A DNA stretch of 64,000 nucleotides from UBA7672 sp965279205 (lineage in GTDB: Bacteria; Pseudomonadota; Alphaproteobacteria; Caulobacterales; Hyphomonadaceae), in assembly GCA_965279205.1 (NCBI GenBank), contig OZ257144.1, forward strand, positions 3,410,001 through 3,474,000, written 5' to 3'. How positions within the stretch are numbered: the first letter of the stretch is position 1; each line of letters opens with the position of its first letter. Below the pieces are notes generated by a model. It was given only the letters and a program-made list of their open reading frames with translations. It did not search any database and had not been told where the DNA came from. Shown in pieces: positions 35,276-43,891 of this stretch. The position numbers and the translations under genes are program-made.

Positions 35276-35764
35276 ATGTCTTTCTTGATCCGCACCTATG
35301 CGCCGGCAGACCTGCCAGCGCTCCAGACCATCCGCGCCGCCGCCTTTGCGCCGGTCTTCACGTCCTTTCGCGCCATTGTCGGCCCGGAGATTGCGGCCCT
35401 TGGGCTCGTCTCTGCCGAAGCCGAGCAGGACCAGCTGCTCGCCGCCATCGCCGCGCCGGACAGCGGCCACGTCATCGCCGTCGCTGAAACGAGCGGCGTC
35501 ATTGCCGGCTTCGTGTCCTGGAAGACCGATGCCGCCTCGAAGACCGGCGAGATCACGCTGAACGCGGTGGCTCCGGCCCGTGGCGGCGAGGGTATCGGCA
35601 CGGCGCTCTACGAACACGCCCTTGCGGCGCTCAGGACCGCCGGCATGCGGCTGGCCACCGTGGGAACCGGCGGCGACCCCAGCCACGCGCCTGCCCGGCG
35701 CGCTTACGAAAAGGTCGGCTTCAGCGTGCACATCCCGTCGATCTATATGTATCGGAAGCTGTAA
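35276..35764 (+). CDS. GNAT-family N-acetyltransferase
   Basis: 162 aa, single GNAT domain. IRTYAPADLPALQTI opens it, VIAVAETSGVIAGFVSW forms the central strands, and LNAVAPARGGEGIGTALYEHAL contains the acetyl-CoA pyrophosphate loop (RGGEGIG). The end has ARRAYEKVGFSV followed by YMYRKL. The acceptor substrate cannot be deduced. The 250 bases upstream hold no gene that I can support. Confidence 0.87.
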   Translation: MSFLIRTYAPADLPALQTIRAAAFAPVFTSFRAIVGPEIAALGLVSAEAEQDQLLAAIAAPDSGHVIAVAETSGVIAGFVSWKTDAASKTGEITLNAVAPARGGEGIGTALYEHALAALRTAGMRLATVGTGGDPSHAPARRAYEKVGFSVHIPSIYMYRKL

Positions 35765-35854
35765 CGGCCGAAGCAGGTTGACAGTGGGGCCCCGCCCGCC
35801 GATCAGGCAAAGGGGCAAGTGCCAAGGTTGTCGAGTGAGCAGGAGTATCGAGCC

Positions 35855-36118
35855 GTGATCCGTACCGCATCCGCGCTTGCGCTTGCCCTTGCCCTGCTGT
35901 CCGCCTGTGGTCTGCGTGGCGATCTGGACCGGCCCGTGCCGCTGTGGGGTAATCCTCCCAGCGAAGGCGTCAGCGATCCCCGCACCATCAAGGCCGCCGA
36001 AGAAGCTGTCGCCGCCGAGAAGAAGCGCAAGGAAGAAGAGCGCGCTGCCCGCGAAGCAGCACAGCCCGCAGCTCCGGTTCCACAGCCAGCGACGCCTCCT
36101 GCAACGACACCGCAATAA
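35855..36118 (+). CDS. lptM: LptM-like small lipoprotein
   Basis: 87 aa from GTG 35855 with AGGAG 10 bases upstream. A signal peptide ends at lipobox LLSAC, then GLRGDLDRPVPLW. A short G-x-x-G-x-L-x-x-P motif after the lipidated Cys is the LptM (YifL) signature; in E. coli LptM assists LptD maturation. The rest is a Glu/Lys helix and an Ala/Pro tail. In many alphaproteobacteria this gene lies between argH and lysA; here both neighbours are displaced by several kilobases. Confidence 0.75.
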   Translation: MIRTASALALALALLSACGLRGDLDRPVPLWGNPPSEGVSDPRTIKAAEEAVAAEKKRKEEERAAREAAQPAAPVPQPATPPATTPQ

Positions 36119-36235
36119 ATCCGCGGCGACTGCAAAAAAATTAGCGGTAGAAGTTTCAACGGGTTCTCTTGCGAGCGCCACTTGATGAAACACCTGTTCA
36201 TCTGAGGTTCGGGCGGCGGCGGGCACGCCAGCCCG

Positions 36236-37003
36236 ATGATGAGAAGGATCGCAATCGCCGCTCTGGGAGCAGTCGTGCTCGGATGTCTTCCCGCTCATGG
36301 CCAGGGTGTGCCCGCGCTCCTGCAGGACGTGCCGGAGCTTGAAGGAGGTCCCGGATCGCGCCCAGTTGCAAAACCAGCCCCGGCCAAGCCTCAAGCCAAA
36401 CCGAAGACCGCTCCGCAGACTGCGCAGAAGCCATCGCCGCCCGCCGCCAGCAGGCTCAAGGCGGATGAAGCGCGTCTTGCCGAGCAGGTAGCAGCGCAGA
36501 AGGTTGAACAAACGCGCCTGGCGCAGCAGGCCGCCGACTTGAAGTCACGCGAGGCCGCTCTCGATGCGCGCGCCGCTGAACTGGCTGCGGAGGAAAAGCG
36601 CCTCGCCCAGCTTCGCACCGATCAGGAAGCACAACTTGCCGCCCGGCAGGCCGAACTAACGCGCCAGCTGGCTCTCGCCTCCGAACGTCAGCAGCAAACG
36701 GCCGAACGAGACCGTGATGACGACAAGCTGCCGGAGGACAGTCCCGACGACCGCAGCCCGATCCGCGCCGCGCTGGATCTCGACGCGGCCCGCCGCTCCT
36801 GCACGCTCGCAGGCGAGGACGCGGCCATCGAGCGCCGCTTCTATTCTGCGCGCTATGACAGCGCACCGCGTTTCTACGAAGGCCGCGTCTTTGAACTGCG
36901 CGGCCTCATGCGGCTGGAGGACCGCCGCGGCTACATGCTGGTCGACACGACCTGCGAGGTAGACGCCGACGGCGAGGTGCAGCACTTCGCCTTCCTGCGC
37001 TAG
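36236..37003 (+). CDS. Secreted coiled-coil protein, hypothetical
   Basis: 255 aa. A signal peptide ends at AHGQG. A Pro/Lys/Ala linker (residues 45-70) leads to a long coiled coil (about 73-160) rich in Ala, Glu, Gln and Arg heptads. After an Asp/Glu-rich hinge, a compact C-terminal domain (about 175-255) carries two Cys (RRSCTLAG and DTTCEVD) likely forming a disulfide, with FYEGRVFELRGLMRLEDRRGYMLVD. Probably periplasmic. Family not recognised. Confidence 0.75.
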   Translation: MMRRIAIAALGAVVLGCLPAHGQGVPALLQDVPELEGGPGSRPVAKPAPAKPQAKPKTAPQTAQKPSPPAASRLKADEARLAEQVAAQKVEQTRLAQQAADLKSREAALDARAAELAAEEKRLAQLRTDQEAQLAARQAELTRQLALASERQQQTAERDRDDDKLPEDSPDDRSPIRAALDLDAARRSCTLAGEDAAIERRFYSARYDSAPRFYEGRVFELRGLMRLEDRRGYMLVDTTCEVDADGEVQHFAFLR

Positions 37004-37081
37004 CCGGACTCCAGGGGCGATCTCCTCACCGTCGACGTTGCAAGGACCAGGCGCCTCCAGTAACGACTCCGGAATGCCCGA

Positions 37082-37780
37082 ATGGCGTCTGGAAGAGTTC
37101 AAGTCATAGAAACCGACCCCCAACCTCGCGCGTCTGCCGACCTGGTGCAGTTCATCAGGACAAGGCTGCCCATCGTCCCGGTCCGCTCGATTCCTGAAAT
37201 CCGTCTCCACAAGGCCGACCAGTCGAGCGGCCTGTCGCGACTTGCTGGTCTGGATCAGCCCGGGGCCGCCTCCCCCTACTGGGCCTATCACTGGGCCGGT
37301 GGGATCGCGCTCGCCCGCTATCTCCTTGATCACCCCGATATCGTGGCCGAACGCCGCGTGCTCGATCTTGGCGCCGGTTCCGGACTCGTTGGCATTGCCG
37401 CTGCGAAGGCCGGAGCACGCGAAGTGTTCGCATCCGATACCGACGCCAACGCATTCGCCGCGCTCGAACTCAATGCCGCGTTGAACGGAGTCGCCATCTC
37501 GCCGGTCTTTGGCGATCTGATCTCCGGTGCTCCGATGGCTGTCGATCTCGTGCTGATTGGCGATCTCTTTTACGACAGCGACCTCGCCGTGCGCGTCACG
37601 CACTTCCTCGATCGCTGCGCGGAGGCCGGAATCAGCGCGCTCATCGGCGATCCCGGCCGGGCCTTCCTGCCCAGATCGCGCCTGCTTCATCTCGGCGATT
37701 TTACCGTGTCCGACTTCGGAGACGGGACCGATGCCGTAACGAAAACCAGCGCGGTTTTCTCGTTCCAATACAGGCATTAG
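37082..37780 (+). CDS. Class I SAM-dependent methyltransferase (Nnt1/ETFB-lysine methyltransferase-like)
   Basis: 232 aa. The N-terminal PYWAYHWAGGIALARYLL motif is shared with PrmA-related and ETFB-lysine/Nnt1-type methyltransferases. Motif I is VLDLGAGSGLVGIAAAKAG, with the acidic residue after the second strand in VFASDTDANA. The post-II segment VDLVLIGDLFYD matches the (D/N)xxFY-type substrate loop of protein methyltransferases. Substrate probably a protein side chain; not provable here. It stands alone between the coiled-coil gene and the copper-monooxygenase-like gene. Confidence 0.83.
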   Translation: MASGRVQVIETDPQPRASADLVQFIRTRLPIVPVRSIPEIRLHKADQSSGLSRLAGLDQPGAASPYWAYHWAGGIALARYLLDHPDIVAERRVLDLGAGSGLVGIAAAKAGAREVFASDTDANAFAALELNAALNGVAISPVFGDLISGAPMAVDLVLIGDLFYDSDLAVRVTHFLDRCAEAGISALIGDPGRAFLPRSRLLHLGDFTVSDFGDGTDAVTKTSAVFSFQYRH

Positions 37781-37997
37781 CTGGGCCCACTTGGGCAAAA
37801 TCGACCCGCAGATTGACGTGTACGGCAACCAGGCCAGCACCCACTATTTCGTTGAAGCTTCCAACACATATCGTGCAAGATTGCGCGGTGCGGCTGGCTT
37901 GTCGTTTTGATGGGCCGGCAGCGGTTTTGTTTCGCCCGGACGCCGAATGGCGGCGGGTTGTTGCCGGAGATCTTGAACGCTTACTCGGAGGTTGGGA

Positions 37998-39959
37998 ATG
38001 AAGTCTGTCATGATGACGACCGCGGCCGTCGCCGCGTTGGCTGGTTTCATCGGCGTCACCGCCGTTGTTGCCGCTCCAGCCCCAGCACCTTCGCTCGCGG
38101 CGGTCCCCGAGCGAGCCGCCAACTTCGAGCTCACTGACCACACACGCCTCTCGCACGAACTGTACTATTTCAAGTACGCGTCTGCGATCGTGCTGATGTC
38201 CCAGACCAATGGATCGAAGCTGTCGCGCGATGGCGCCTCGGAGCTCGCGAAGCTTCAGGCGGCCTACAAGGACAAGGGTGTCCTTTTCTACATGATCAAC
38301 TCGAATGCCTCGAACACACGCGATGCTGCGGCTGCCGAAGCGAAGAACCAGAAATTCGCGGTCCCCGTCTTGATGGACGATCTGCAACTCGTCGGCGAAC
38401 AGCTCGGCATCCAGCGTGAAGGCGAAGTCTTCGTCCTTGAGCCGAAGTCCGGCTTCAAGGTCGCCTATCACGGCCCGGTCGGCGAAACCTCGAAAGCGAT
38501 CGACGCCGTACTCGCGGGCAAGCCCGTCGCCAATCCGCGCGTCGATGTGAAGGCCGGCAAGACCATCGCCTTCCCCGAGCGCGCCAGGCAGGCCGAGTTC
38601 TCCAGCATTTCCTATTCGAAGACGGTCGCGCCGATCCTCAGCGCCAAGTGCGTCACCTGCCACCAGAAGGGCGGCATCGCTCCCTTCGCGATGGACTCAT
38701 ACGAGATCGTCAAGGGCATGGCGCCGATGATGCGCGAGGCCGTGATGGCCCGCCGCATGCCGCCGTGGGACGCCGATCCGCATGTCAGCAAGTTCTCGAA
38801 CGACACGTCGCTCACGCCCGAGCAGAGCAAGACCCTGATTCACTGGATTGAAGCCGGCGCGCCGCGTGGCGATGGCGACGACATCCTCAAGATCCAGGCC
38901 AGCGAAGCCCCGGAATGGCCCGCCGGCCTCGGCAAACCGGACGTGATCCTCACACTCCCGACCTTCAACGTGCCGGCCTCGGGCCTGATCCCCTACCAGC
39001 GCGTGCAGGTGAACAATCCCTTCAACGGCGATACCTGGCTGCGCGCCGTCGCCTTCAAGCCTGGCGCCCGCACCGTCCTGCACCACATCACCTCGAGTTA
39101 CGCTGCCGACCGCTCGGCGCCGCCAGCCAAGATTCCGGGCAGCTCGGTTGGCTCCTACGTGCCAGGCGCAGGCATCCAGCTCTACAATGACGGCACAGGC
39201 GCTCCTGTCCCGGCCGGCGGCAAGCTGTCCTTCTCGATGCACTACACCGCGACCGGCAAGGCGACAGCCGACCAGACCGAGATCGGCTACTACACCTTGA
39301 AGACGCCGCCCGGGATCATCCGCCGCGCTGCTGTCATTTCCGATCCCGGCCTCTACATTCCAGCCGGCGAAGCCCGTCACAAGGAAGTCTCCTATCTCGA
39401 ATTCCCCGCCGACGCCCTGCTCTACAGCGTGCACCCGCACGCGCACTATCGCGGCTACCAGGTCGAGCTGAGACAGAAGACGCCGGACGGCAAGGAGACG
39501 CCGCTGCTGTCGGTGCCGAAATACGACTTCAACTGGCAGCTCGACTACGACCTCGCCGAACCGATGCTGATCAAGGCCGGCACAAAGCTCATCGTCACCT
39601 GGGTCTACGACAATTCGGTGCACAACCGCGCCAACCCCGATCCGAAGATCGACGTCAAATCGGGCGAGCAGACCTGGCAGGAGATGATGTACTTCCGCGT
39701 CAACTATCGCTGGGCGGAGGAAACCAGCTCAAACGTCCGCAACGACCTGCAGGACAAGCTTACCGCCACCCGCACGTTCGGCTATCTCGACGACAACGCC
39801 GACAGCAGGATCCAGCTCAGCGAACTGGTAGGCGCATCCGCATCGATGAAGACCCGCTTTGCCGATCTCGATCTCAACAAGGATGGCGGTCTCGACAGGA
39901 AGGAATTTGCATCGGGCGGCGGCGCTGGCGCCGGCCGCGACCCGGACGACGATCTCTGA
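37998..39959 (+). CDS. Secreted redoxin / heme-binding / copper-monooxygenase-like / EF-hand fusion protein
   Basis: 653 aa from ATG 37998 with GGAGG upstream. A signal peptide is followed by a redoxin-like domain (about 35-175) in which the CxxC is missing. Next comes a single c-type heme motif CVTCH near residue 219. Residues about 320-560 resemble the type II copper, ascorbate-dependent monooxygenase C-domain, with LHHITS and VHPHAHYRG histidines. Two EF-hands end the protein (DDNADSRIQLSEL and DLNKDGGLDRKEF). Probably a periplasmic oxidoreductase. It is 31 bases upstream of paralog 3 of the secreted family and likely cotranscribed. Confidence 0.82.
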   Translation: MKSVMMTTAAVAALAGFIGVTAVVAAPAPAPSLAAVPERAANFELTDHTRLSHELYYFKYASAIVLMSQTNGSKLSRDGASELAKLQAAYKDKGVLFYMINSNASNTRDAAAAEAKNQKFAVPVLMDDLQLVGEQLGIQREGEVFVLEPKSGFKVAYHGPVGETSKAIDAVLAGKPVANPRVDVKAGKTIAFPERARQAEFSSISYSKTVAPILSAKCVTCHQKGGIAPFAMDSYEIVKGMAPMMREAVMARRMPPWDADPHVSKFSNDTSLTPEQSKTLIHWIEAGAPRGDGDDILKIQASEAPEWPAGLGKPDVILTLPTFNVPASGLIPYQRVQVNNPFNGDTWLRAVAFKPGARTVLHHITSSYAADRSAPPAKIPGSSVGSYVPGAGIQLYNDGTGAPVPAGGKLSFSMHYTATGKATADQTEIGYYTLKTPPGIIRRAAVISDPGLYIPAGEARHKEVSYLEFPADALLYSVHPHAHYRGYQVELRQKTPDGKETPLLSVPKYDFNWQLDYDLAEPMLIKAGTKLIVTWVYDNSVHNRANPDPKIDVKSGEQTWQEMMYFRVNYRWAEETSSNVRNDLQDKLTATRTFGYLDDNADSRIQLSELVGASASMKTRFADLDLNKDGGLDRKEFASGGGAGAGRDPDDDL

Positions 39960-39990
39960 CACCACCTCTCATGCCCGCAGGAGGCCTCAC

Positions 39991-41148
39991 TTGCGCTACG
40001 CCCTGATCCTCGCCCTAGGAACCGCCCTGTCTGTTGGACCCGTCGCTGCGTACGCGCAGGCGCCGGCCCAGCCTGCCGCCGCAAAGTACGATCCGACAAA
40101 ACCCTATCCCGCCTACACGGCGCCGCGCCTCAAGATCGGCCAGCCGGACCTGCAGGGCTTCTGGCACAACACGACGCTGACGAAGATGACGCGCCCGGCC
40201 GGCGTGACCGCGCTCGTCTACACCGAAGAGCAGGTCGCCAAGCTTGAACGCGAGATGGCCGAGGAGATCGACGAAGGCCAGGCGCCGACCGCGAAGGATG
40301 CGCCTGCAGAGTATGTCATTCCGAAGAACATCAAGCCCGAATACCTGGCGGGCGGCGGCGCCACGGGCGGCTACAACCGCTTCTGGATCGATCCCGGCAA
40401 CCATGTGATGCGGGTCAATGGCGAACCGCGCAGCTCTCTGTTCACGACGCCGAACGGACAGGCGCCCGCGCGCAAGGCCGGCGCGGTGACTGCCCCCGCT
40501 CCTGAGCAGCCGAACTTCGTGAAACTCATGGGACCCAGTCCCACGCCCCGCGGCGGCGCGTTCGACAATCCGGAATCGCGCGGGGCCGAGCGCTGCATCA
40601 CCTCGTTCGGGCGCAATGGCGGCCCGCCGATGTTCGCGAACGGGTTCTACAACAACAGCTACCAACTCGTGCAGTCGCCCGGCCACGTGGTGATCGCCAC
40701 CGAGATGGTGCACGACGCGCGCGTCGTGCGGCTGAACGCAAAGCATCGCACCGACGGCCTGCGTCCGTACTTCGGCGACTCGATCGGCTGGTTCGACGGC
40801 GACACACTCGTTGTGGAAACGACGAACATCCCGCAGAGCCAGCAGTTCATGGGGTCGTGGAAGGACCTCAAGGTAACCGAGCGGTTCAAGCGCGTCGCCG
40901 ACGACCGGCTCTATTACGGCTTCACGGTCGAGGACCCGACACTGTGGGATGCGCCGTGGGGCGGCGAGTACGAGTTCGCCGCGCTGAACGACAAGATGTA
41001 CGAGTACGCGTGCCACGAGGGCAATTACGCCATGCACGGCATCCTCAGCGGCGCGCGCGTCCAGGAAGCGAAGGCTGCAGCCGCGGAGGCCGCGAAAGCC
41101 AAACCCGCTGTGAAGCCCGGCGCCAAGCCGGCCAAGGGCGGACAGTAG
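39991..41148 (+). CDS. Secreted protein of an uncharacterised family, paralog 3
   Basis: 385 aa from TTG 39991 with AGGAGG 6 bases upstream; the frame reaches back into the preceding gene but has no other good start. Signal peptide ends AAYAQ. It shares PDLQGFWHN, GGYNRFWIDPG, ERCI, YNNSYQLVQSP, MVHDARVVRLNAKH, GDSIGWFDGDTLVVET, ERF and YEYACHEGNYAMHGIL with the two genes at 28-30.5 kb. It is more divergent from them than they are from each other and has a Lys/Ala/Pro tail. Its coupling to a redox-type gene hints at an envelope oxidation pathway. Confidence 0.78.
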   Translation: MRYALILALGTALSVGPVAAYAQAPAQPAAAKYDPTKPYPAYTAPRLKIGQPDLQGFWHNTTLTKMTRPAGVTALVYTEEQVAKLEREMAEEIDEGQAPTAKDAPAEYVIPKNIKPEYLAGGGATGGYNRFWIDPGNHVMRVNGEPRSSLFTTPNGQAPARKAGAVTAPAPEQPNFVKLMGPSPTPRGGAFDNPESRGAERCITSFGRNGGPPMFANGFYNNSYQLVQSPGHVVIATEMVHDARVVRLNAKHRTDGLRPYFGDSIGWFDGDTLVVETTNIPQSQQFMGSWKDLKVTERFKRVADDRLYYGFTVEDPTLWDAPWGGEYEFAALNDKMYEYACHEGNYAMHGILSGARVQEAKAAAAEAAKAKPAVKPGAKPAKGGQ

Positions 41149-41388
41149 GCTGGTCCAGCGCTGGTGAGCACGACCACTTCCCGCGCCGCTTTGGCGCGGA
41201 AGGTGGAGTGTCGCATCTGACCCTTGAGGTCTATCGGCTGGCGTGAACGCCTCGCCGAAGACTGGGCCGAAGGCCCGGTTGGCGGCAACAAGCCCAAAAA
41301 AATTGCAGACCGATGTCGGCTTCCGGCGAGCTCGTTCGTCGTCCCTGTGAGGCGCCAAAGGGGCCGGCTCAAAACGAGGAGACAGGCG
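41149..41388. other. Intergenic stretch with stem-loops, no gene seen
   Basis: Holds the hairpin CCGCGCC-GCTTT-GGCGCGG (41181-41199) 32 bases after the paralog 3 stop, and a smaller GGGCC-GAA-GGCCC hairpin further on. Neither has a T-run, so they may act as transcript-end stem-loops. No convincing reading frame. Confidence 0.5.
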
Positions 41389-41820
41389 ATGCGGGTTATG
41401 GTGTTGGCGAAGGCCACTGAGGGCATGGCGCTAGGCGAACCCACGCCAGAGGCGCTCGAAGCGTTTGCGGCGATGGACCGGTTCACCGAGGAGCTGGTCA
41501 AGGCCGGCGTGTTCGTGGCCGCCGCCGGCCTCAAGAACGACGCTCAGGGCAAGCGCATCGTGTCCGACGGCTCCAGCCGCACGATCATCGACGGGCCGTT
41601 CGCCGAGAGCCGTGAGCTGATCGCCGGCTTCTCGATCTGGGAGGTCAAGGACATGGATGAGGCGATGGCCTGGGCAAAGCGCGCGCCCGTCATGCCGGGC
41701 GTGAAGACCGAGATGGAAATCCGGCCATTCTACGAGGCGGCGGATCTGGCCGAGTTCGTGACGCCCGAGGAGCTCGCAACGCCCCGCGAGGGAGTACGCG
41801 GCAAGCTCGGCGTCGCCTGA
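41389..41820 (+). CDS. YciI/DGPF-domain protein
   Basis: 143 aa from ATG 41389 with GAGGAGA upstream. MRVMVLAKATE opens the ferredoxin-like fold; the DGPFAESRELIAGF segment at about residues 64-77 is the DGPF motif that names the subfamily, and the IRPFYEAADLAEF end is typical. These proteins often sit beside ECF sigma factors, but none is seen here. Enzymatic role unknown. Confidence 0.88.
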   Translation: MRVMVLAKATEGMALGEPTPEALEAFAAMDRFTEELVKAGVFVAAAGLKNDAQGKRIVSDGSSRTIIDGPFAESRELIAGFSIWEVKDMDEAMAWAKRAPVMPGVKTEMEIRPFYEAADLAEFVTPEELATPREGVRGKLGVA

Positions 41821-41987
41821 CCCAAAGCGGACAGCAACTGCCAAGGCGGTCGCGGGTATTGCTGGGGCGCATTGGAAGCTGACGGGACATCGGCGGCGCT
41901 GGAAAGCCTTGTCCAGAGATCGGGTCACGTCTGACTGGCGCAACCGGCGCGGTGGATTTCATCGAAGACAGGGCTATGCTGGCCCCC

Positions 41988-43613
41988 ATGAGCCGCCGCA
42001 TGTCCGCTCCCCTTCCTCCCTCTCTTGTTTCACGCCGCAGTACTGTGGCGATGCTGTCGTCATCCGCCTTGCTCGCCGCATGCGGCGGCGGCGGGTCGTC
42101 CACGCCGGCCCCGTCGCCTCCGCCACCACCGCCGCCGCCGCCTCCACCCATGCCGGTGTCGGGCCCCGCATGGTATGGCTACGGCCGCGATGCGCAGCAC
42201 ACGGCCGTGAGCGCAATCGCGTCGCAGATTTTCGCAGACATTGCCTGGACCACGCCTGTCGATCTCGCGCCGCAATACTCGGGGAACGGTTCACTACTCA
42301 CCCACTACGGATCGCCCGTCGTGTCGACGCGCAACACCGTGGTGATCCCGGTGAAGACGGGAGCTGGCGGCGGCTATCGCATCGACGGCCGCGACGGGGT
42401 GACCGGCGGGCTCCTGTGGTCAATGGCCACTGACTACCTCACGCCGCCGCATAACTGGCTGCCGCCCTACAACGTGCTGTTCACGCAGCAGGGCCGCGTC
42501 TATGCGCCGGGCGCCGGCGGCAAGCTGCTGGTGCGCGCCGATGCCGATGCGGCCAGCAGCACGCTCGCAACGCACGTGTTCTACGGCGCGGCCGCGTACA
42601 ACGCCAATCCCGCCGCGTTCAACGGCGCCGTGGTCATCAACACGCCGCTCACGGCCGATGCGCAGGGCAACGTCTTCTTCGGCTTCCACGTCACGGCCAC
42701 GAACCCGGCAGGACTGGTGAGCGGCATCGCACGTGTCGCGCCAGACGGCACAGGCATCTGGATCGGCGCTGCGGCGGCGGCCGCCGACCCTTCGATCCAG
42801 AAATCCGCGATGAATTGCGCGCCGGCGCTCTCGAACGACGGCGCCACAGTCTACATCGCGGTCAACATAGCTGCAGGCGGCGGCGTCACGCAGAGGGGCT
42901 ACCTGCTCGCGCTCGACAGCACGACGCTTGCGGTGCGCGCGCGGATCGCATTGACGGATCCGTTCTCACTCACCCCCGCGCGTATCAGCGACGACGGGAC
43001 GTCTTCGCCGGTGGTCGGCCCGGACGGTCGCGTGTTCTACGGCGTGCTCGAGGCGCAGTTCGGCACGCATAACGGTCGCGGCTGGTTGCTGCAGTTCGAT
43101 GCGCTGCTGAATCCGGTGGGCGTTCCCGGCAGCTTCGGGTGGGACGTGTCGCCCAGCGTGATCCCGGCGTCGATCGTGACCTCGTATACGGGCGCGTCGA
43201 CCTACCTGCTCGCGCAGAAGTACAACAACTACTGGGCTGCGGGCACGGGCGATGGGCTGAACCGGCTCGCCGTGCTCGACCCGAGCGGAACCCAAGCCGA
43301 CCTGATCAGGCCCAGCGTGCAGGTCATGCGCGAAGTCATCACGATCCTTGGCCCTACGCGGGACGGTAACTCCGCCAACTCGCGGCGCGAATGGTGCATC
43401 AACACGATGGCCGCTGATCCGCAGCGCAGGTCCGTCCTCGCGAACAACGAGGACGGCGTTTTGTACCGCTGGGATCTCGCGACCAACACGCTGAACGAGA
43501 GTATTCGTCTCAACTCCGGCCTCGGCCAGGCCTATACGCCGACGCTGGTCGGCGCCGATGGCGCGATCTTCGCGATCAGCAACGCGACCCTGTACTCGAT
43601 CCGCGCCAGCTAA
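41988..43613 (+). CDS. PQQ-like beta-propeller lipoprotein
   Basis: 541 aa from ATG 41988; ATG 41976 and 42000 and GTG 41952 are alternatives. A signal with lipobox LLAAC is followed by GGGG and a run of prolines, a common flexible lipoprotein linker. From about residue 65, repeated blade-like units occur: SPVVSTRNTVVIPVKTG, PLTADAQGNVFFGFHV, APALSNDGATVYIAVN, SSPVVGPDGRVFYG and NNEDGVLYRWDL. This suggests a seven- or eight-bladed PQQ/BamB-like propeller without obvious cofactor ligands. Probably envelope-anchored; function unknown. Confidence 0.75.
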   Translation: MSRRMSAPLPPSLVSRRSTVAMLSSSALLAACGGGGSSTPAPSPPPPPPPPPPPMPVSGPAWYGYGRDAQHTAVSAIASQIFADIAWTTPVDLAPQYSGNGSLLTHYGSPVVSTRNTVVIPVKTGAGGGYRIDGRDGVTGGLLWSMATDYLTPPHNWLPPYNVLFTQQGRVYAPGAGGKLLVRADADAASSTLATHVFYGAAAYNANPAAFNGAVVINTPLTADAQGNVFFGFHVTATNPAGLVSGIARVAPDGTGIWIGAAAAAADPSIQKSAMNCAPALSNDGATVYIAVNIAAGGGVTQRGYLLALDSTTLAVRARIALTDPFSLTPARISDDGTSSPVVGPDGRVFYGVLEAQFGTHNGRGWLLQFDALLNPVGVPGSFGWDVSPSVIPASIVTSYTGASTYLLAQKYNNYWAAGTGDGLNRLAVLDPSGTQADLIRPSVQVMREVITILGPTRDGNSANSRREWCINTMAADPQRRSVLANNEDGVLYRWDLATNTLNESIRLNSGLGQAYTPTLVGADGAIFAISNATLYSIRAS

Positions 43614-43891
43614 AATTCGAAGTCTGGAAGGGTGGCCAGGTGATTGCCGACGCCGGTCTCGCCGCTCCAGCCAGACCTGTCAGGTAAACCGGATGCGTTT
43701 CGGTCGGGCTTGTCGGCTTGGCGCCGTTCTGGCGACTGCCGAAGCGATCCTGTCGAGCGGGCTTACTGTCCGCAACCGGCGAAAATCTACCAATGGCGCC
43801 TCGACAATTTCCGCCCGTTGGAGCCAGCCGGGGTGACATGGCGGGCGGGTTCCGCTACCGAACCTGAAACTCAATCCGCTCCGGAATACCC
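43614..43891. other. Gap before lysA, no supported gene
   Basis: 278 bases. Several short frames are open, one of which (from 43644) ends in an ATGA overlap with the lysA start, but none has a convincing ribosome site or recognisable protein character. It may hold the lysA promoter. Confidence 0.4.
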
